DNA from: Strongyloides papillosus
Lineage: Eukaryota; Nematoda; Chromadorea; Rhabditida; Strongyloididae
Assembly (NCBI GenBank): GCA_005656395.1
Contig: SRSI01000017.1
Span: forward strand, 186,001 to 250,000
DNA: 64,000 nt
Reading direction: 5' to 3'
Positions 39,401 through 54,400 of this stretch are shown here, one piece after another; position 1 is the first letter of the stretch, and each line of letters opens with the position of its first letter. Both the position numbers and the translations under genes were made by a program. Under the pieces are notes generated by a model. It was not told the origin of the DNA. It made no database searches and saw nothing but the letters and a program-made list of their open reading frames with translations.

Positions 39401-42400
39401 TTATTGATAGAGTAGTAAATTTAGAGTTTGGTTCTAGAGAAAGGTTTGTATTTTCACCATAATTTGTAACGCCTTTCGATACATCCTCATTTGTGGTTTC
39501 AGAAGTATTGATTTTATCAATAACTATATCCGTTGTTGATTTAAATGGTGATTCTGTTTTATCTACAATTTCTATGGTACTACTTTTTGTTCCATTACCA
39601 AATAAATTAGTTGAATATCCCTTTTCTTCAATATCTTTAAACATCCCTGTTTTATTCTGTGAATCTGGTAAGTTAGTTGAAGATTCTACATAAGGTAAAT
39701 TATACTTTTCTGTTTTACCAAATTGGTCAGTTATTTGAATATTCGGATATTTTGTATATAGAGTAACTACTTTATTTATATTGCTTTTATCATCTGTTTT
39801 TTCTTCAGATGGTAGTGTAGTATCAGTAGTTCTCATTTTATCTTCATAATATTGGGTACTTTTAGTTTCTTCACTTGCAGGGGGACTTTTATCAAATTTA
39901 GAACTCTTCACAGTAGTTTGTAATTGATTTTGTTCTTTAGTCATAGGTGATTCTTGCGTTACACTACTATAACCTTTTTCTAATTCACTTGGTTTTTTTG
40001 TAAAAGTCATATTTTCTCTGTTTTTCATATTTTCATTAAGTTGTGAATTAGTAGATGGTTTGTATGTATTTATTTTACTACCTAATGTTGAAAATTCATT
40101 GGTTTGACTACCCGAAGGCGTAGTACTTTTCACATTATTATCTATTCCTTTTGTCGTTAAATGTTTTTGAGGATAACTTGATTCTTTATAAGTATCAATT
40201 ATCCTTGTACCTCCATTAAGAGTACTTAAATTATTAAATTTTGTAATTATTGCAGATATAGCAGTAGTAAAATCTGGTCTATTTGAATTTAATGTTGCAT
40301 AACCAATCGTTTCTGCGGGGGAGCTTGTACTTTGTATAGGAGTGGAAGTCAAATATTTTGTCTCCTGTGATTCTAAATCAGGAGATGTTTTATATTTATT
40401 CGAAGTTTCAGAGTTAGGATGATCAAGTTTTGAACTTTTACTTGGCTCGGTAGATGTAAGTAATTTATTAGTATAAATTATTGTATTATTTTGTGAAGTC
40501 GAATAAATATTTTCACGATCTGTTGTTTTACTTTGTTCAGAAGTTAATTTCATTTTTTCATTAGTTGGAAGTTTTGTTGTGGTGTGAGATTGATCACCTG
40601 TTAATGTATTTTCATTTGTAAATTGTTTAGATGAAGATTCTGGCTCCACAAATGGTGTATTCGTACCGCCATCTTTTGTTATATCAACATTTCCAGAACT
40701 GGGAGTTAAAGTGAAACCTGTATATTGTAAAGAAGATCCAGATGATTCGGGAATTAAATTTCCATTTGTAGTTAAATTATTTTCTTCACTAGTACTACCG
40801 TTAATTTGATTAATAGAATTTGTAGTATGTTTAAGGTCTGTTGAAATAATATTTGTATATTTATCAGAAACTTCTATGCTTTTAAAAGTGTTTCCGTCTG
40901 TTGATTTGCTATCAAAAGGTGTTGTAGTGTATATTTCACCATTCTTTGTTGAAAGATTCTGTTTGTCTCCATTAATAGTTGATGATATTGGTGAACTCGT
41001 AGGAATATTCTTTTCATTTGTTACAATCTTACGTGTTGGAATTTTTTGTGATTCTGCTGTAATTGACGGTACAAGATTTTTTGTTGTTAAGGTACCATGC
41101 TTAACATTTTCAAGTGGTATTTCTGTAGAAGAATATGTGCCCATGCCGGGTGTTGTTTGACTTTCTGCAGGAACTACTTCAGAAGTTACCTTATCTTTTA
41201 TATCAATGATCACCATATTAGTAGGTTGTGTGGAATAAATATCACTTATATATTTTGTTTGATCATTATTAGCAATAGTAGTTTGTTCTCCATTAGTATT
41301 AATTTTGTTTGTTATTTTATCAGACGAAGATGTAACCTTTAAATTTGAATTTTTATATGTAGATGAAATATCAATTCTATTGACAGGATTATTTGTTGTA
41401 CTGTCAATTTTATTTTTCTTAACTTTTATTTCAAGCCCATATTCGTTATAATCTCCATCAACAATAGTTGGAGTATAAGATGATCTGAAATTGTCCTTTC
41501 CTCTTGCTGTAGAATCACTTACTTTTTCATCCATCGTTGCAGTTGGCAATGGTGAGCTAGTGATTCCGCCATTCTGATCATCATTTGTCGTAAATTTGTC
41601 CTTAGGAACATTTGATGTTACATTCTTAATTGTTTTCAAAACATCACTTGTATTATTTTTAATATTCCCTAGAGTAGAAGATGTTGTGGTAATGACAGAC
41701 ATTGTTTGACTTTCTCCAGGAATTGTCTTTGAAGTTAATTTGTCATTTGTATTAATGATATTTCGATTCGTGGGATGCGTAGAGTAAATATCACTTCCAC
41801 GTGTAGCTTTCTCTTGGGTGATAAATCTTGTGTGCCCATATTCATCAATAATAACATTATCTGTTGATTTATTCAATGGAGAAGTTACACTGAAATTCGA
41901 ATCTTTGTAACTTGATGAAGTATCAGTTTTATTGATAGAATAAGATGTCGTTGTTATGGTATTTGTTGTACTTTCTATTTCATTTAGCTTCATTGTAGTT
42001 TTAACTCCAAGCTCTATTGAAACCTCATTACCAGTAGTTAAAGGAACAGATGGTGTAGGATACAAATCACCATTACTTGTTGAAAAGCTTTGATTTATAT
42101 CACTTTCAGTAGTTAATATTGGTGGAACTGTAGAAACAACCTCTTGATTCATATTTGTTATGATACCATTTGTGGTGACTATTGATGCTGCATTTTCTAT
42201 TGTTGTAAAAATACTATTTTTATCCTTTTCCAAAGGAGTATTGGTTGAAGATATAATGTCGATTGTATGTGTCGTTGGAACCTTATCAGAATGTGTTTTT
42301 GGAGTTAATTTATCATTTGCATCAATGGTAACTTGATAAGTAGATTGTGTAGAATACTTTTCATTTGTATATTTTGTTTTCTCTTTATTGGTGAGTGTAG

Positions 42401-45400
42401 TTTCCTCATACTTATCAATATTAACTGTACTTGTTGATTTATCTAATGGAGATGTTACATTTAAATCTTTATAAGTTGAATTATTATCATATCTACCTGT
42501 GGATTTAGTCGTTATAGTTCCAATATTTGTTTTACCTTCAATTTCACTATGTTTAGTTGTTACTTCAACTTCATTTGAAGTTTCGATTTTAATGGTTGGA
42601 ACCAATGATGATGTGGAGTACAAGTCGCTTCTACCTGTTTGGTAACTTTGGTTTTCATCTTTTTCAGTTGTTAATAAAGGTGGTATTGTAGAAATAACTT
42701 CTATATTATTATTAGTTACAATTTTATCTGTTGGAACATTTGAAGCCGAATTCTCAATTGTTGTAAAAATATCCTGTTTAATATTTCCAAATTGACCACT
42801 TGTTGAAGATATTATCTTGGTGTCAAAAGTTAATTGAGTTTCTCCTGGAGCCATTTTCGATGTAATTTTATCGTTAGGATAGATAGTAACTTTATTTGAA
42901 GGTTGTGTTGGATAATTATCAGTTGTATACTTTATTCCCTCTTTATTAGTAAATGTACTCTGCCTATTCTCATCAATAACATTTTTTCCTGTTGATTTGT
43001 CTGTTGGAAAAGTTACACTGAAATTTGGATTCTTATAATTTTGAGAAATATCAACTCCCTTCGTAGTTTTAATCATTGTTGTTTCAGTAGTTGTTTCACC
43101 CATTATTTCATTATATTTAGTTGTAGTTTCAATTCCATGCTCTATTGAAATTTTTTCTGTAGTAGTTGAAGGCAAAGATGATGTTGAATATAAATCATGG
43201 GTGCTTGTTGAAAAACTTTGTTTTCCATCATTTGTAGTATCTAATTTGGATGAAAATGTAGTAACAACTTCCTGATTTTCATTTGTTGTAAACTTTTCCG
43301 TAGGAACATTTGATGTTACATTTTTAATTGTTATCATTACATCACTTGTAGCACTTTCAGTATAGCCAAGAGTGGAAGATATTGTGTTAATACCAGACGT
43401 TGTTTGACTGTTTCCTGTAATTGTTTTTGTTGTTAACTTGTCGTTTGTATTGATAATAATTTTATCTGTAGATTTTGTAGGGTAATTATCGGTTACATGT
43501 TTAGTTACTTCATTATTGGTTAATGTAAATCGTTTACCTTCACTAATTGTAGTTTTATCAGTAGAATCATCAAACGGTAAAGTTACATTGAAATTCAAAT
43601 CCTTAATGCTTGGAGAATTATCAATTTTATTTGTAGATGTTGTTATAGTATTTATTATACTTGCTATACTTTCCGTTTTAAAATTATCAGTTGTAGACTC
43701 AATTTTATTTTCATTTGAAGTTTTACCAATGTAGTTTGGAAGCAAAGATGAAGTAGAATACAAATTACTGTTAATTGTTGGCGAACTTTGTTTTTTATCA
43801 GTTGCAGTACTTAATATTGGTGAAGTTGTTGAAACAACGTCTTGATTTTTATTTGTTGAAAGACTATCAATAGGAACATTTGGTTTAATATTCTTAATTG
43901 TTGTTGAAATGTCATGTTTAATATTTTCAAATGTACCACCCGTAGAAGATACTGTGTTAATGGTAGTTGTCGTCTGACTTTCTTCTGGAAGTGTTTTAGA
44001 AGTTAACTTATCCTTTACATCAATGATAACTTGGTTAGTAGGTTGTGTAGAGTAATTATCAGTTGTATATCTTGTTTCTCCTTTATTAGTAAATGTAGTT
44101 TGTTCTCTACTAGTAACAATTTTGCCTGTTACTTTATCCAATGGAGATGTAACTTTCAAGTTTGAATCTTTGGACGTCGATGAAGTATCAACTCTATTGA
44201 TAGGAGTATTTGTTGCTTTGGTATTTTTTGTGCTATCAATTCTATTTTTCTTAACATTAATTTCAAGCCCATATTCGTATGAATTTTCATCATAGATATC
44301 TGGTGTAAAAGATGATCTGAAATCGCCCTTTCCTATTTCTTCAGAATCACTGACTTTCTCATCCATTGTCGTAGTTGACAATGGTGAACTAGTGATTCCA
44401 CTATTTTGATTTTCATTTGTTACATACTCAAATGTAGGAACTTTTGATTGTTCAGTTAAACTTACCTGTACTCCATTTATTGTTGTCCATGTTTCATCTT
44501 TTTCATTTCCAAGATTACTACTACCAGATGACATTGTGCTAATTCCTGATGTTCTCTGACTTTTTTCAGAAGGCGCTATAGATGTTGGTTCATTATTTGT
44601 ATCAATGACATTATGATTTGTAGATTTTGTTGGATAATTATCACTTGTATTTTTAAAATTATCTTTATTAGTAAATTTATTCCCTTCATTTCCATCAACA
44701 GTAACTATCTTGCTCGTCGAGTTATCTAATGGTAATGTTACATTGAAATTTGGATCTTTATAACTTGAGGAATCGTTAGTTTTTTTTATAGATGTCGTTC
44801 TAACTATTTCGGTACTTGATTTACTTTCAATTTCATTTTGTTTAGTTGTAGTTTCAATTTCACTAGTCATTTTAGAACTAATAACTGTAGGCAAAGCAGT
44901 TGTGGAATCTAAATCATTGTTAGTTGTTGATAATCTTTGTTTTTCATTCATTGCAGTAGTTGATAATGACGATACTGTGGAAATAACTTTATGACCCAAA
45001 TTTGTAACAAATTTAATCGTTGAAACATTTGATGCTACTTCCTTAATTGTTGTCAAAATTCCACTTTTAATATTTTCAAATGGACTAACTGTAGATGTTG
45101 TTTTCTCAATCGCTGATGTAGTTTGACCCTTTTCGAGTAATGGTTTTGAAGTTAACTTATCATTTGTATCAATAGTAGTATGATTTGTAGACTCCGTTGG
45201 ATAGCTATCACTTCCATACCCAGTTTCTTCTTCGCGTTTTAATGTAGTTTGTGTACCCATGTCAATAATATTCTTACCAGTTGATCTACCCGTTGACAAC
45301 GTCACATTAGCACTAGAATCCTTGTAATTTGATGAAATATCAACTCCGTTGGTTGATTTAGTTGTGTGATAATCATTTGTTGCTTTATTTGCAGTTGTAA

Positions 45401-48400
45401 TGCTAATTTTATCAGTACTAGTATAATCTTTATGTTCTGAATGATGAGTCGTCGTTTCTGTTTCAATATTTGTGCTATGTTTAACAGTATTTATTTCATT
45501 TAATTTTGTTGTAGCATAAGCTTTATTTTCATTTGAGATTTCAGTATTTTTAACTGATGGCAAAGGTGTTGAGAGATATGAATCACTGCTGCTTGTTTCG
45601 AAACTTTGTTTTCCATTACCATGTGTTGTTAATGTTTGTGGACTTGTGATACTGTGATTTTGGTTGCCTTTTGTTAAAAATTCGTCTGTTGAAACTTTAA
45701 AAGATTCAGTTGTAATCGATGGTATTTTTTTAACAGTTGTTGAACCATCATTTTCGTTGTTTTCAGATGAACTATAGCCGGAAGTTACATCATAAATACT
45801 GTTAGTTGTTTGAACTCTTTCTGAAAGTATTTTTGATGCTACGTTATCACTTTTATCAGTTATAATTTGGTTTGCGAGTTTTGTTGATAAATTATCGCTA
45901 GCATTTTTTGTTTTATCTCTAATAATTAATGTGTTTTGTTGGTATTTATCAGTGGTAATTTTGTCTGTTGATAAGTCAAATGGTAAAGTTACATTGCGAT
46001 TAGAATCGTTGTAATTTGATGAAGTATCAATTTCGGTGATAGGTGTACCTATTGTTGATGTAGCATTTGTTGTAATTTTTATTTCATTATAATTAGAATT
46101 GGTTGTAGATTCAATTTCATGTTTTATTGAAATTTTATTAATGTCAGTTGGAGGCAAAGATGAAGTGGAATACAAATCACTGTTTCTTGTTGAAAAACTC
46201 TGCTTTTCATCAATTGAGGCAGTTGATGATGGCGAAATTGTAGAAATAACTTCTTGATTTTCATTTGTTACATATTTAATGGTGGGTACATTTGATATTA
46301 CGCTCTTGAATGTTGTTGAAATCTTACTTATATTATTTTCAAGTGGAATAGTAGTAGAGGAAATTTTGTTGACAATAGATGTTGTTTGACCTTCTCCAGG
46401 AATTGTTTTTGAAGTTAACTTATCCTTTGTATCAATAATAACTTTACTAGTGGGTAGTGATGAATAAATATCACTTCCTTGATTAGCTTTCTCTGCAGTG
46501 ATAAATCGTGTGTGACCATATTCATCGACAATAACGTTATCTGTTGATTTCCTCAATGGAGAAGTCGTATTGAAATTCGAATCTTTGTAACTTGATGGAG
46601 TGCCCGTTGTATTGAGAGTTGTAGCTACCGTTGATATTATATTTGTTTCATTTCTCATTTCACCATGTCCGGTTGTAGTTTGAATCCCATGTTCAACTGA
46701 AATTTTATTGCCTGTAATTGGAGGCAAAGCTGACGTAAAATATGAATCGCTACTATCAGTTGAAGTATTTTGTTTATTGTCATTTGAAGTAGTTATCATT
46801 GATGAAACTGTAGACAAGACGTTTTGATTCTCACTTGTTATGAAACCTTCTGTATGATCTCTTGATGTACCTTTTTCAATCGTCGTTGAAACATTTATTT
46901 TATTATTTTCACTTAAAGAAGTTAACATTGGTGAAACTGTAGACAAGACGTTTTGATTCTCATTTGTTATGAAACCTTCTGTATGATCTCTTGATGTACC
47001 TTTTTCAATCGTCGTTGAAATATTTATTTTATTATTTTCACTTAAAGAAGTTAACATTGGTGAAACTGTAGAAATGACGTTTTGGTTATCATTTGTTATG
47101 AAACCTTCTGTATTATCTCTTGGTGTTCCTTTCTCGATTGTTGTTGAAATATTTATTTTATTATTTTCACTTAAAGAAGTTAACATTGGTGAAACTGTAG
47201 AAATGACGTTTTGGTTATCATTTGTTATGAAACCTTCTGTATGATCTCTTGATGTTCCTTTCTCAATTGTTGTTGATATATTTATCTTATTATTTTCATA
47301 TGGACCGTTGGTAGAAGATATTTCATTGACAGAAGTATATGTTGTTTGAACTTTATCTGGAAGTACTTTTGAAACTAATTTGTCGTTTGTATCAATGGTA
47401 ACATGATAAGTGGATTGTGTAGAATAATTATCATTCGTATATTTTGTTTCCCCTTTTTTAGTAAATGTAGTTTGTCCATGCTCATCAATACTAATTTTGT
47501 CTGTTGATTTAACTGATGGGATTGTTTTATTCAGATTTAAATCTTCATAATTTGGAGTATTATCAATTCTACTGGTAGATTCAATCATTATAGTTTCAGT
47601 TATTGTTTTTCCATCTATTTCATTTGGTTTAGTTGTTGATTCAATTTCATTCGTAGGCTTAGAACCCATAATTGTAGGCAAAGTTGATGCTGAATACAAA
47701 TCATTTTTATCTGTAAAATAACTTTGAATCTCACTATTTGAAGAAGTTGACAACGGCGAAACTGTAGAAATAACTTCGTGGTTTTCATTTGTTGCATATT
47801 TATTGGCAGGAACATATGATGCTGAATTTTGGATTGTTGTCAAAATATCAGTATTAACATTCTCAATTGACCCACCAGTAGAAGGTATTGTGCCAAAGAC
47901 AGATGTTGCCTGATTTTGTTCTGGAATTATTCTTGAAGTTAACCCATCTTTTTTATCAATGATGACTTGATTTGTAGGTTGTGTGGAATAAATATCATTC
48001 GTATATTTTGTTTGATATTTATCGGCAAATGTAGTTTGTCTTTCTTTAGTAACAATTTTGCCCGTTGTTTTATCTAATGAGGGTGTAACTTTCAAATTTG
48101 AATCTTTATATGTCGATGAAATATCAACTTTATTGATAGGAGTATTTGTTGTGCTATTAATTCTATTTTTCTTAACTTTGATTTCAAGCCCATATTCGTT
48201 ATAATCTCCATCAACAATATTTGGAGTATAAGATGATCTGAAATCGCTTTTGCTACTTTCTGTAGAATCACTCAATTTCCCATCATTCGTAATAGTTGAG
48301 GATGGTGAGCTTGTGATTATACCATTATGATTCTCATTTGTTGTAAACTTGTCTGTAGGAACATTTGATGTTACATTCTTAATTGTTATCAAAACATCAT

Positions 48401-51400
48401 TTGTAATATTTTTAATATTAACTAGAGTAGAAGATGTTGCACTAATGACAGACGTTATTTGACTTTCCTCAGGAACTGTTACTGAAGTTAACTTGTCTTT
48501 TGTATCAATGATAACTTGATTAGTGGGTTTTGTGGAATAAATATCACTTCCATATTTTCTCTGCCCTTCACTGATGAATCTTGTGTGTCCATATTCATCG
48601 ATAATAACTTTATCTGTTGATTGTTCTAATGGAGAAGTTACATTGAAATTTAAATCTTTGTAATTTGATGAGATATCAGTTCTATTAATAGTTGTAGATA
48701 TTGTTGTTATGGTATTTGTTATACTTTCTATTCCATTAAGCTTTGTTGTAGTTTCAACTCCATGTTCTATTGATACTTTATTAATATTACTTGAAGGCAA
48801 GGGTGAAGTGGAATATAAATTACCATTATTTGTTTGGAAACTTTGTTTCTCATTACTTGAAGTAGTTACATTTGGTGAAAATGTAGAGATAGATCCTTGG
48901 TTTTCATTTGTTATAAAGCTATTTCTGTAAACTGAAGATGTTGGATTTTCAACTGTTGTAAAAATACCATTTTTGTTGTCTTCATACGGAGTATTACCAG
49001 AAGATATTGTGCTAATTTCTGAAGCTGTTTGACCTTTCTCTGGAAGTGCTTTTGAAGTTAATTCGTTGTTTGTAACAATGCCAATGTGATTTGTAGATGT
49101 TGTTGGATAATTATAATCTGTACTTTTTGTTACATCTTTGTTAAAAATTGTGTTATGTTCATCTTTATCAACAATATCTATCTTATTAGTTGAAATGTCC
49201 AATGGAAAAGATATATTGAGAATAGGATTCTTAGAATCTGTTGTAATATCAATTTTAATGGTAGGAGTAGTAATTGCTATGGTATTTGTTGTATCTTCTA
49301 TATTATTAGTCGCTTTTGTAATTTCAGTACCATGTTTTTCAGAAGTTTTACTAATTGTAGTTTGAGGTAGGGGTGATGTTAAATGCACTTCACCTTTTGT
49401 AGTAGAAATATTTATTTTTCCATCATTTGTAGTTGTTGACATTGGTAAATTTGTGATTCTACCATTATCATCTTCTTTTGTTATATATTCAAAACTAGGA
49501 ATTTCTGAAGGCTTTGTTAAATCTATCGATATTCTACTAGGTGTTGTCAGTATTTCACCTTTCCTATTCTCGAATGGACTATTAGTAGAAATTACATTAT
49601 TAACCCCATAAATTGGTTTATTTTTTTCTGGATTTGTTTCTGACGTTACTTTGCTATTTGTATTAGTAGCAACTTTAACTGTCGTCTTCGTGTAGTAATT
49701 ATCACTTACATATTTAGTACCTTCTCCACTAGTAAAATTGTTTTGTTCATCTTCATCAATAATAGCTTTATTTGTTGACTTTCCCATTGACAATGTTACA
49801 CTAGAATCTTTGAAGTTTGATGTAATATCATTTTTGTTGACACGTGTAGGTAAAATTGTTTTAATATTTGTTCTATCTTTATCAGTAATTTTTGGAGAGT
49901 TTGTTTGTCCCGTAAATTTTTCATTTAATTCAGCTGTAGGAGAAGTTTTATATTCATGAGTTGGTAAATTGTTGCTTCCAATGGTTGTTGAAATCGCTTT
50001 TCCACTTGTATCAGAACTATCAAGTGATGGTGTTTTTGTAGATGATATTTCTGTTGTATATCTAGAATTTTCGTCCTGAATCTGTGTTACTTTTTGTTCA
50101 CTACTGATTGCCACTTTTTCTGTAGATGTTAAAGGAGAATTTATTTTTGAGTTAGATGATTTATCTGTTGTCATGGTGTTTTTTTCCATATCATCTTTTT
50201 TATGTTCAGTCGGTGCCTCCGATGTCTGCAAATATATTTCTTTATCAGTTCTTATTGTTGTTTTCTCTATATTATTTGTCACTTCCAAATATTTAGGAGT
50301 TTTTGAAAAATTGGGTACTTGAGAATTCGAGCCATCTGTTTTATTTTGTATATTTTTATCATAATTAGTTACGCTAATTGGAATTTTTGATGTTTTATCT
50401 TTTTCATTTATATTTGTTACAATAGATGTTGAAGAATCTAATGTGTTTGTTGGCATTGTTGTAGGTTGGTAATTTGTTTCTGTTGATATATTATGTTTAT
50501 TTACCCATATTACGGGTCCACCTTCTTCATATATATTACGTGTTGTCTGGGTATTTAGATTTTCAGTGAATTTATGTATATTTTGAGTACTGGTATCTGT
50601 TTTTTTATTGTTGTCATAATGTTGTGTTGTTTTACCTATTGTGACTTCATTTTTATCTTTTTTATCTTGAGGGATTTGTGGTACTGTATTGACGTTATTG
50701 TTATTATATGGGGTTTGGTTTTTAATATCATAAGTAGTTTTAACTGTTGTTCCAGTAACTGTTTTTGACAAATTACTTTCATTTTCCTTACCATTAATGG
50801 TGACCTCATTTTTCAACTCATTATTAACGGTTGTTGTTTCAGTTTCTAATGTGTTTTTATTTATTCCTGTATTACCAACTACCTTTTGACTACTTTCAGA
50901 AGGGTTTATTGTTGTAGCTTTTGTTTTATCTAATTCTGTTACTGTTATATTATTTTCAGTTAACTTACTTGTAACTTTTGTGGTCTGAGAAGGGGAAGCT
51001 TTATTACCTTGTGTATTTTTAGATGGTTTAGTTGATATTGTAGTTTTACTTACATCAATTTCTATTGTATTTTTATCATTTGGATATAAATCAGTATTTA
51101 GTTTGTGATCAATTAAAGTTGTACTTTGTGTATTAATTTCTAATGTGCTTAAAGAACCTAATGTATCAGTTATTTTACTAGATTGTTCACTACTAAATGA
51201 TTTGAATGTTATCTTACTATTAGATATTTCTATTGGATTTAATGTTACATCGCTTGAAGGTAAATTTATAGTAGAATAAATTTTTTGTTCACCTTTATTT
51301 GGATAAGAAACATTTGGAGTATCTGTTGATAGAATTAGATTCGTTTGTGTAATCTTACTAGTAGAGGTTTCTCCGATAGTACCTTCTTTTGTCACTTCTG

Positions 51401-54400
51401 CATTGATATTTTGTGTGGTTTCAATATCTTTAACACCGGTACTTGGCATTTCATACACAGAAGACTGATCTTTTGATTTTGTATTGATATTTGACATAGT
51501 AGTTGATACAATTTTTTCAGTAGAATGTTTTTCATTCGTTGAGGATAATGGGGATGTTGTATACTGTGACTTTTCAATTTCTTTAGAATGTTGTTTATCA
51601 TCCAATTTTGTTGTATGAGATTCTGTTTGTATAGAATGTTCAGAGGTCTTCTTGTCACCAGATATAGGTGAATATGGTGGAGTATGTGTATTACTTTTAC
51701 TAACATTATTAATATTTTTAGAATCCACACTTGGGGTTGTTAATTCTTCACCTGGAATATTAATTTCAGACTTTGTAGAACTTGAGACGAGCTTATCGTT
51801 ATATTTTGTTGGAGTGATCACTGAAATATCTGTTGATACTATATTTTCGTTTCCGATTGTAGTATACTTACTTTTATCTATGTTTACTGTTGAAGCTTCT
51901 GTTGTCGATTGAGGAATTACATTATTTTTAGTAACAACTTGACCTTTAGAACTTATTTCAATTGGAACAGTTGATTTCTTTTCCAAATTATCTGGAGATA
52001 TAGTGTTATTGTGACTAGTATTTATTAAAGATGGTGGTTTAAAATTTGAATTTGTATTCACATTTATGCTAATAGTGGTAGATACTGTTTTTTGAGATAA
52101 TGTATTCAAATTATTTAATGTCGTCTTAGTTATTTCTCCTTCTTGAGTTTTGTGCAATTCTCCAGGTCCCATTTTTGAAGTCATTTCATGGGTATTGGTT
52201 GAAGGATATTTCGAACTACCCGGTGAAACGTAATTAGTTTCTTTTTTACCAGTACTTTGATACACATCTGTTGAAATTGTCGTTGTATCTGGTAAAGTTT
52301 TTAAATTTGTACTATCAGTATTGTATACTGATGTTGTTTTAGAATTTTCATCAACTTTTTGTTGTTTTTCTGATGAAAAAATATCTTTTATTGTTGTTAT
52401 TAAATCTAGTGCTTTTTGAGTAAATGTTATTGAACTTTCACCAGAAATTTGTTTTGTAACTTTACTATCTGGTAAATTTATAGGTGCTAAAGTGGTATCC
52501 ATATATGCTGGTGTATATAAATCTTGTGTAATAGTTTTAGTTGATGTTTGAGACACAATTTTTATATCTTTATTTGTCTCATGAGGCGATAATGCTTTGC
52601 TTGTACTTGAAGAATATTCCTCTGTTAATAAAGATTTGTTTAGTATATTTTTAGTACTTGTAGTTGTTTCAACATTATTATTATCAGTATTTTTTATATT
52701 TGGTAGATCAGTAGCATCATTTCTTGTGGTTGAATGAGTATTGTAATTTACATTATGGGTATTTACACGTTCTGTAGTTATTGTTTCACCTGGTTTAACC
52801 GACTGTCCTGATATTGAATTTGGCGTTGTAATTCCTAAGGAATTTCCTTCAACAGTACCGTTTGTATCGAAATCACTTGTTGTTGTACTAATTTGTTTTT
52901 GATCTAGATAATGATTTTTCGTAGGATTTCGTGGTAATTCTTGTTTATTTTCTGTTAACGATATGTTTACACTACTCGTTGTATGACTAATCGTCTTTTC
53001 ATAACTATTATCTAATGTACCATCATCTTCATCAATAAATACTTTTATATTTTGTGTAATTGGTTCATTTTTCTTTGTGGTGGTTATTTCATTTTCAAAA
53101 TTAACCGTTGTTGTGTCAAAATTTGGAAAATTAGTTTGACCTTCTTTTTCATTCTTGTTATATCTGGTTGTGAATAAGATTTCACTTCCGCTGCCATTTT
53201 TATTTTCTGTTGACTTTGTGGTATTATCTGCAGTAGTAATTATTTTCGTAAAATATGTCATACCAGACATTTTTGGTGATGTAGAAATTTCTGGTGGAGA
53301 AGTTGAGTTTTTTATGTCTGTTGTTTTTGGTGTTATATTTTTTGCGATAATTTTTTCTGTTTCTTTTGATGTTACATTTAATAGTTTTTTGTCTTTTACC
53401 ATTTTCTCCATTTCTTCGGGGTGTTTTGATTTATAGTGCTTTTCAAATTTCCGTTTTGATGTTATTATAAGCTGTGTTTCTGGGGGGTTATTGGCTATTT
53501 GTATTGGTTTCTTACTTTTTATTTCTTCATTGTTAGGGATGGTAGATGTTTCGAAATTTTCATTATAAGTGTTCTTTATATCATCACTTGTACTAGATGT
53601 GTTTTCTTCTGGCATTTTCTCATTCTTATTTATTAAACTTGAATTTTTGGAATTTATGTCTATTTCATGAGTAATATCTGTAAAATTAAGCTTATTTTGT
53701 GATCCAGGTAGTAAACCATTAAGAATAACAATATTATGGAAATTTTTAGTCTCCAAACGTTCACCTACTTCTTGATAGAATGTATCATTTGCAAAAATTG
53801 TTTGGTTAACATCTGTTTTTAAAATATTTTTGCTGTTCTTATTATTTTTGCTGTTTTCAAGACTTATCAAATTATTTTCACTGTTTTCAAGATTTATCAA
53901 ATTATTTTTACTGTTCTCAAAATTTTTCAAATTATTTTTACTGCTTTCAAGATTTATCAAACTACTTTTACTGCTTTCAAGATTTATCAAACTGTTTTTA
54001 TTGTTTTCGAAATTTTTCAAATTATTTTCATTGTTTTCAGGATTTTTCAAATCATTTTCACTGTTTTCAAGATTTTTCAAATCATTTGCACTTTTCATTT
54101 TATCATGAATAACATCAAAAAATTTCGACTTCAAAATAATTTTTGGATTTTCTCCTTCTGTTGCTTTAGAACAATTGCATGGGGGTTCCCCTTTTAATTT
54201 ATTCGATTTTCCAGCCTTTGTTTCAATAGTAAACAAATCATGATCAAGTTTTCCTTTTCCCACAATAACTGCACCTCCACTTTTCACATTATAACTTGAA
54301 CCTACTACTGGCTTGTACTCTTCTCCAACCTCAGACTTATCCAATTCATGAATTGAAGAATTTCTCTCCCTGTTAATTTCAAAATTACCATTAATTTCCC

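Noticed and set aside
27970..41090. The regularly spaced repeats considered as a CRISPR array or satellite DNA
   Set aside because: The repeats stay in one reading frame, vary mostly in a codon-compatible way and have no conserved short direct repeat with unique spacers. This is a coding repeat in a eukaryotic genome.
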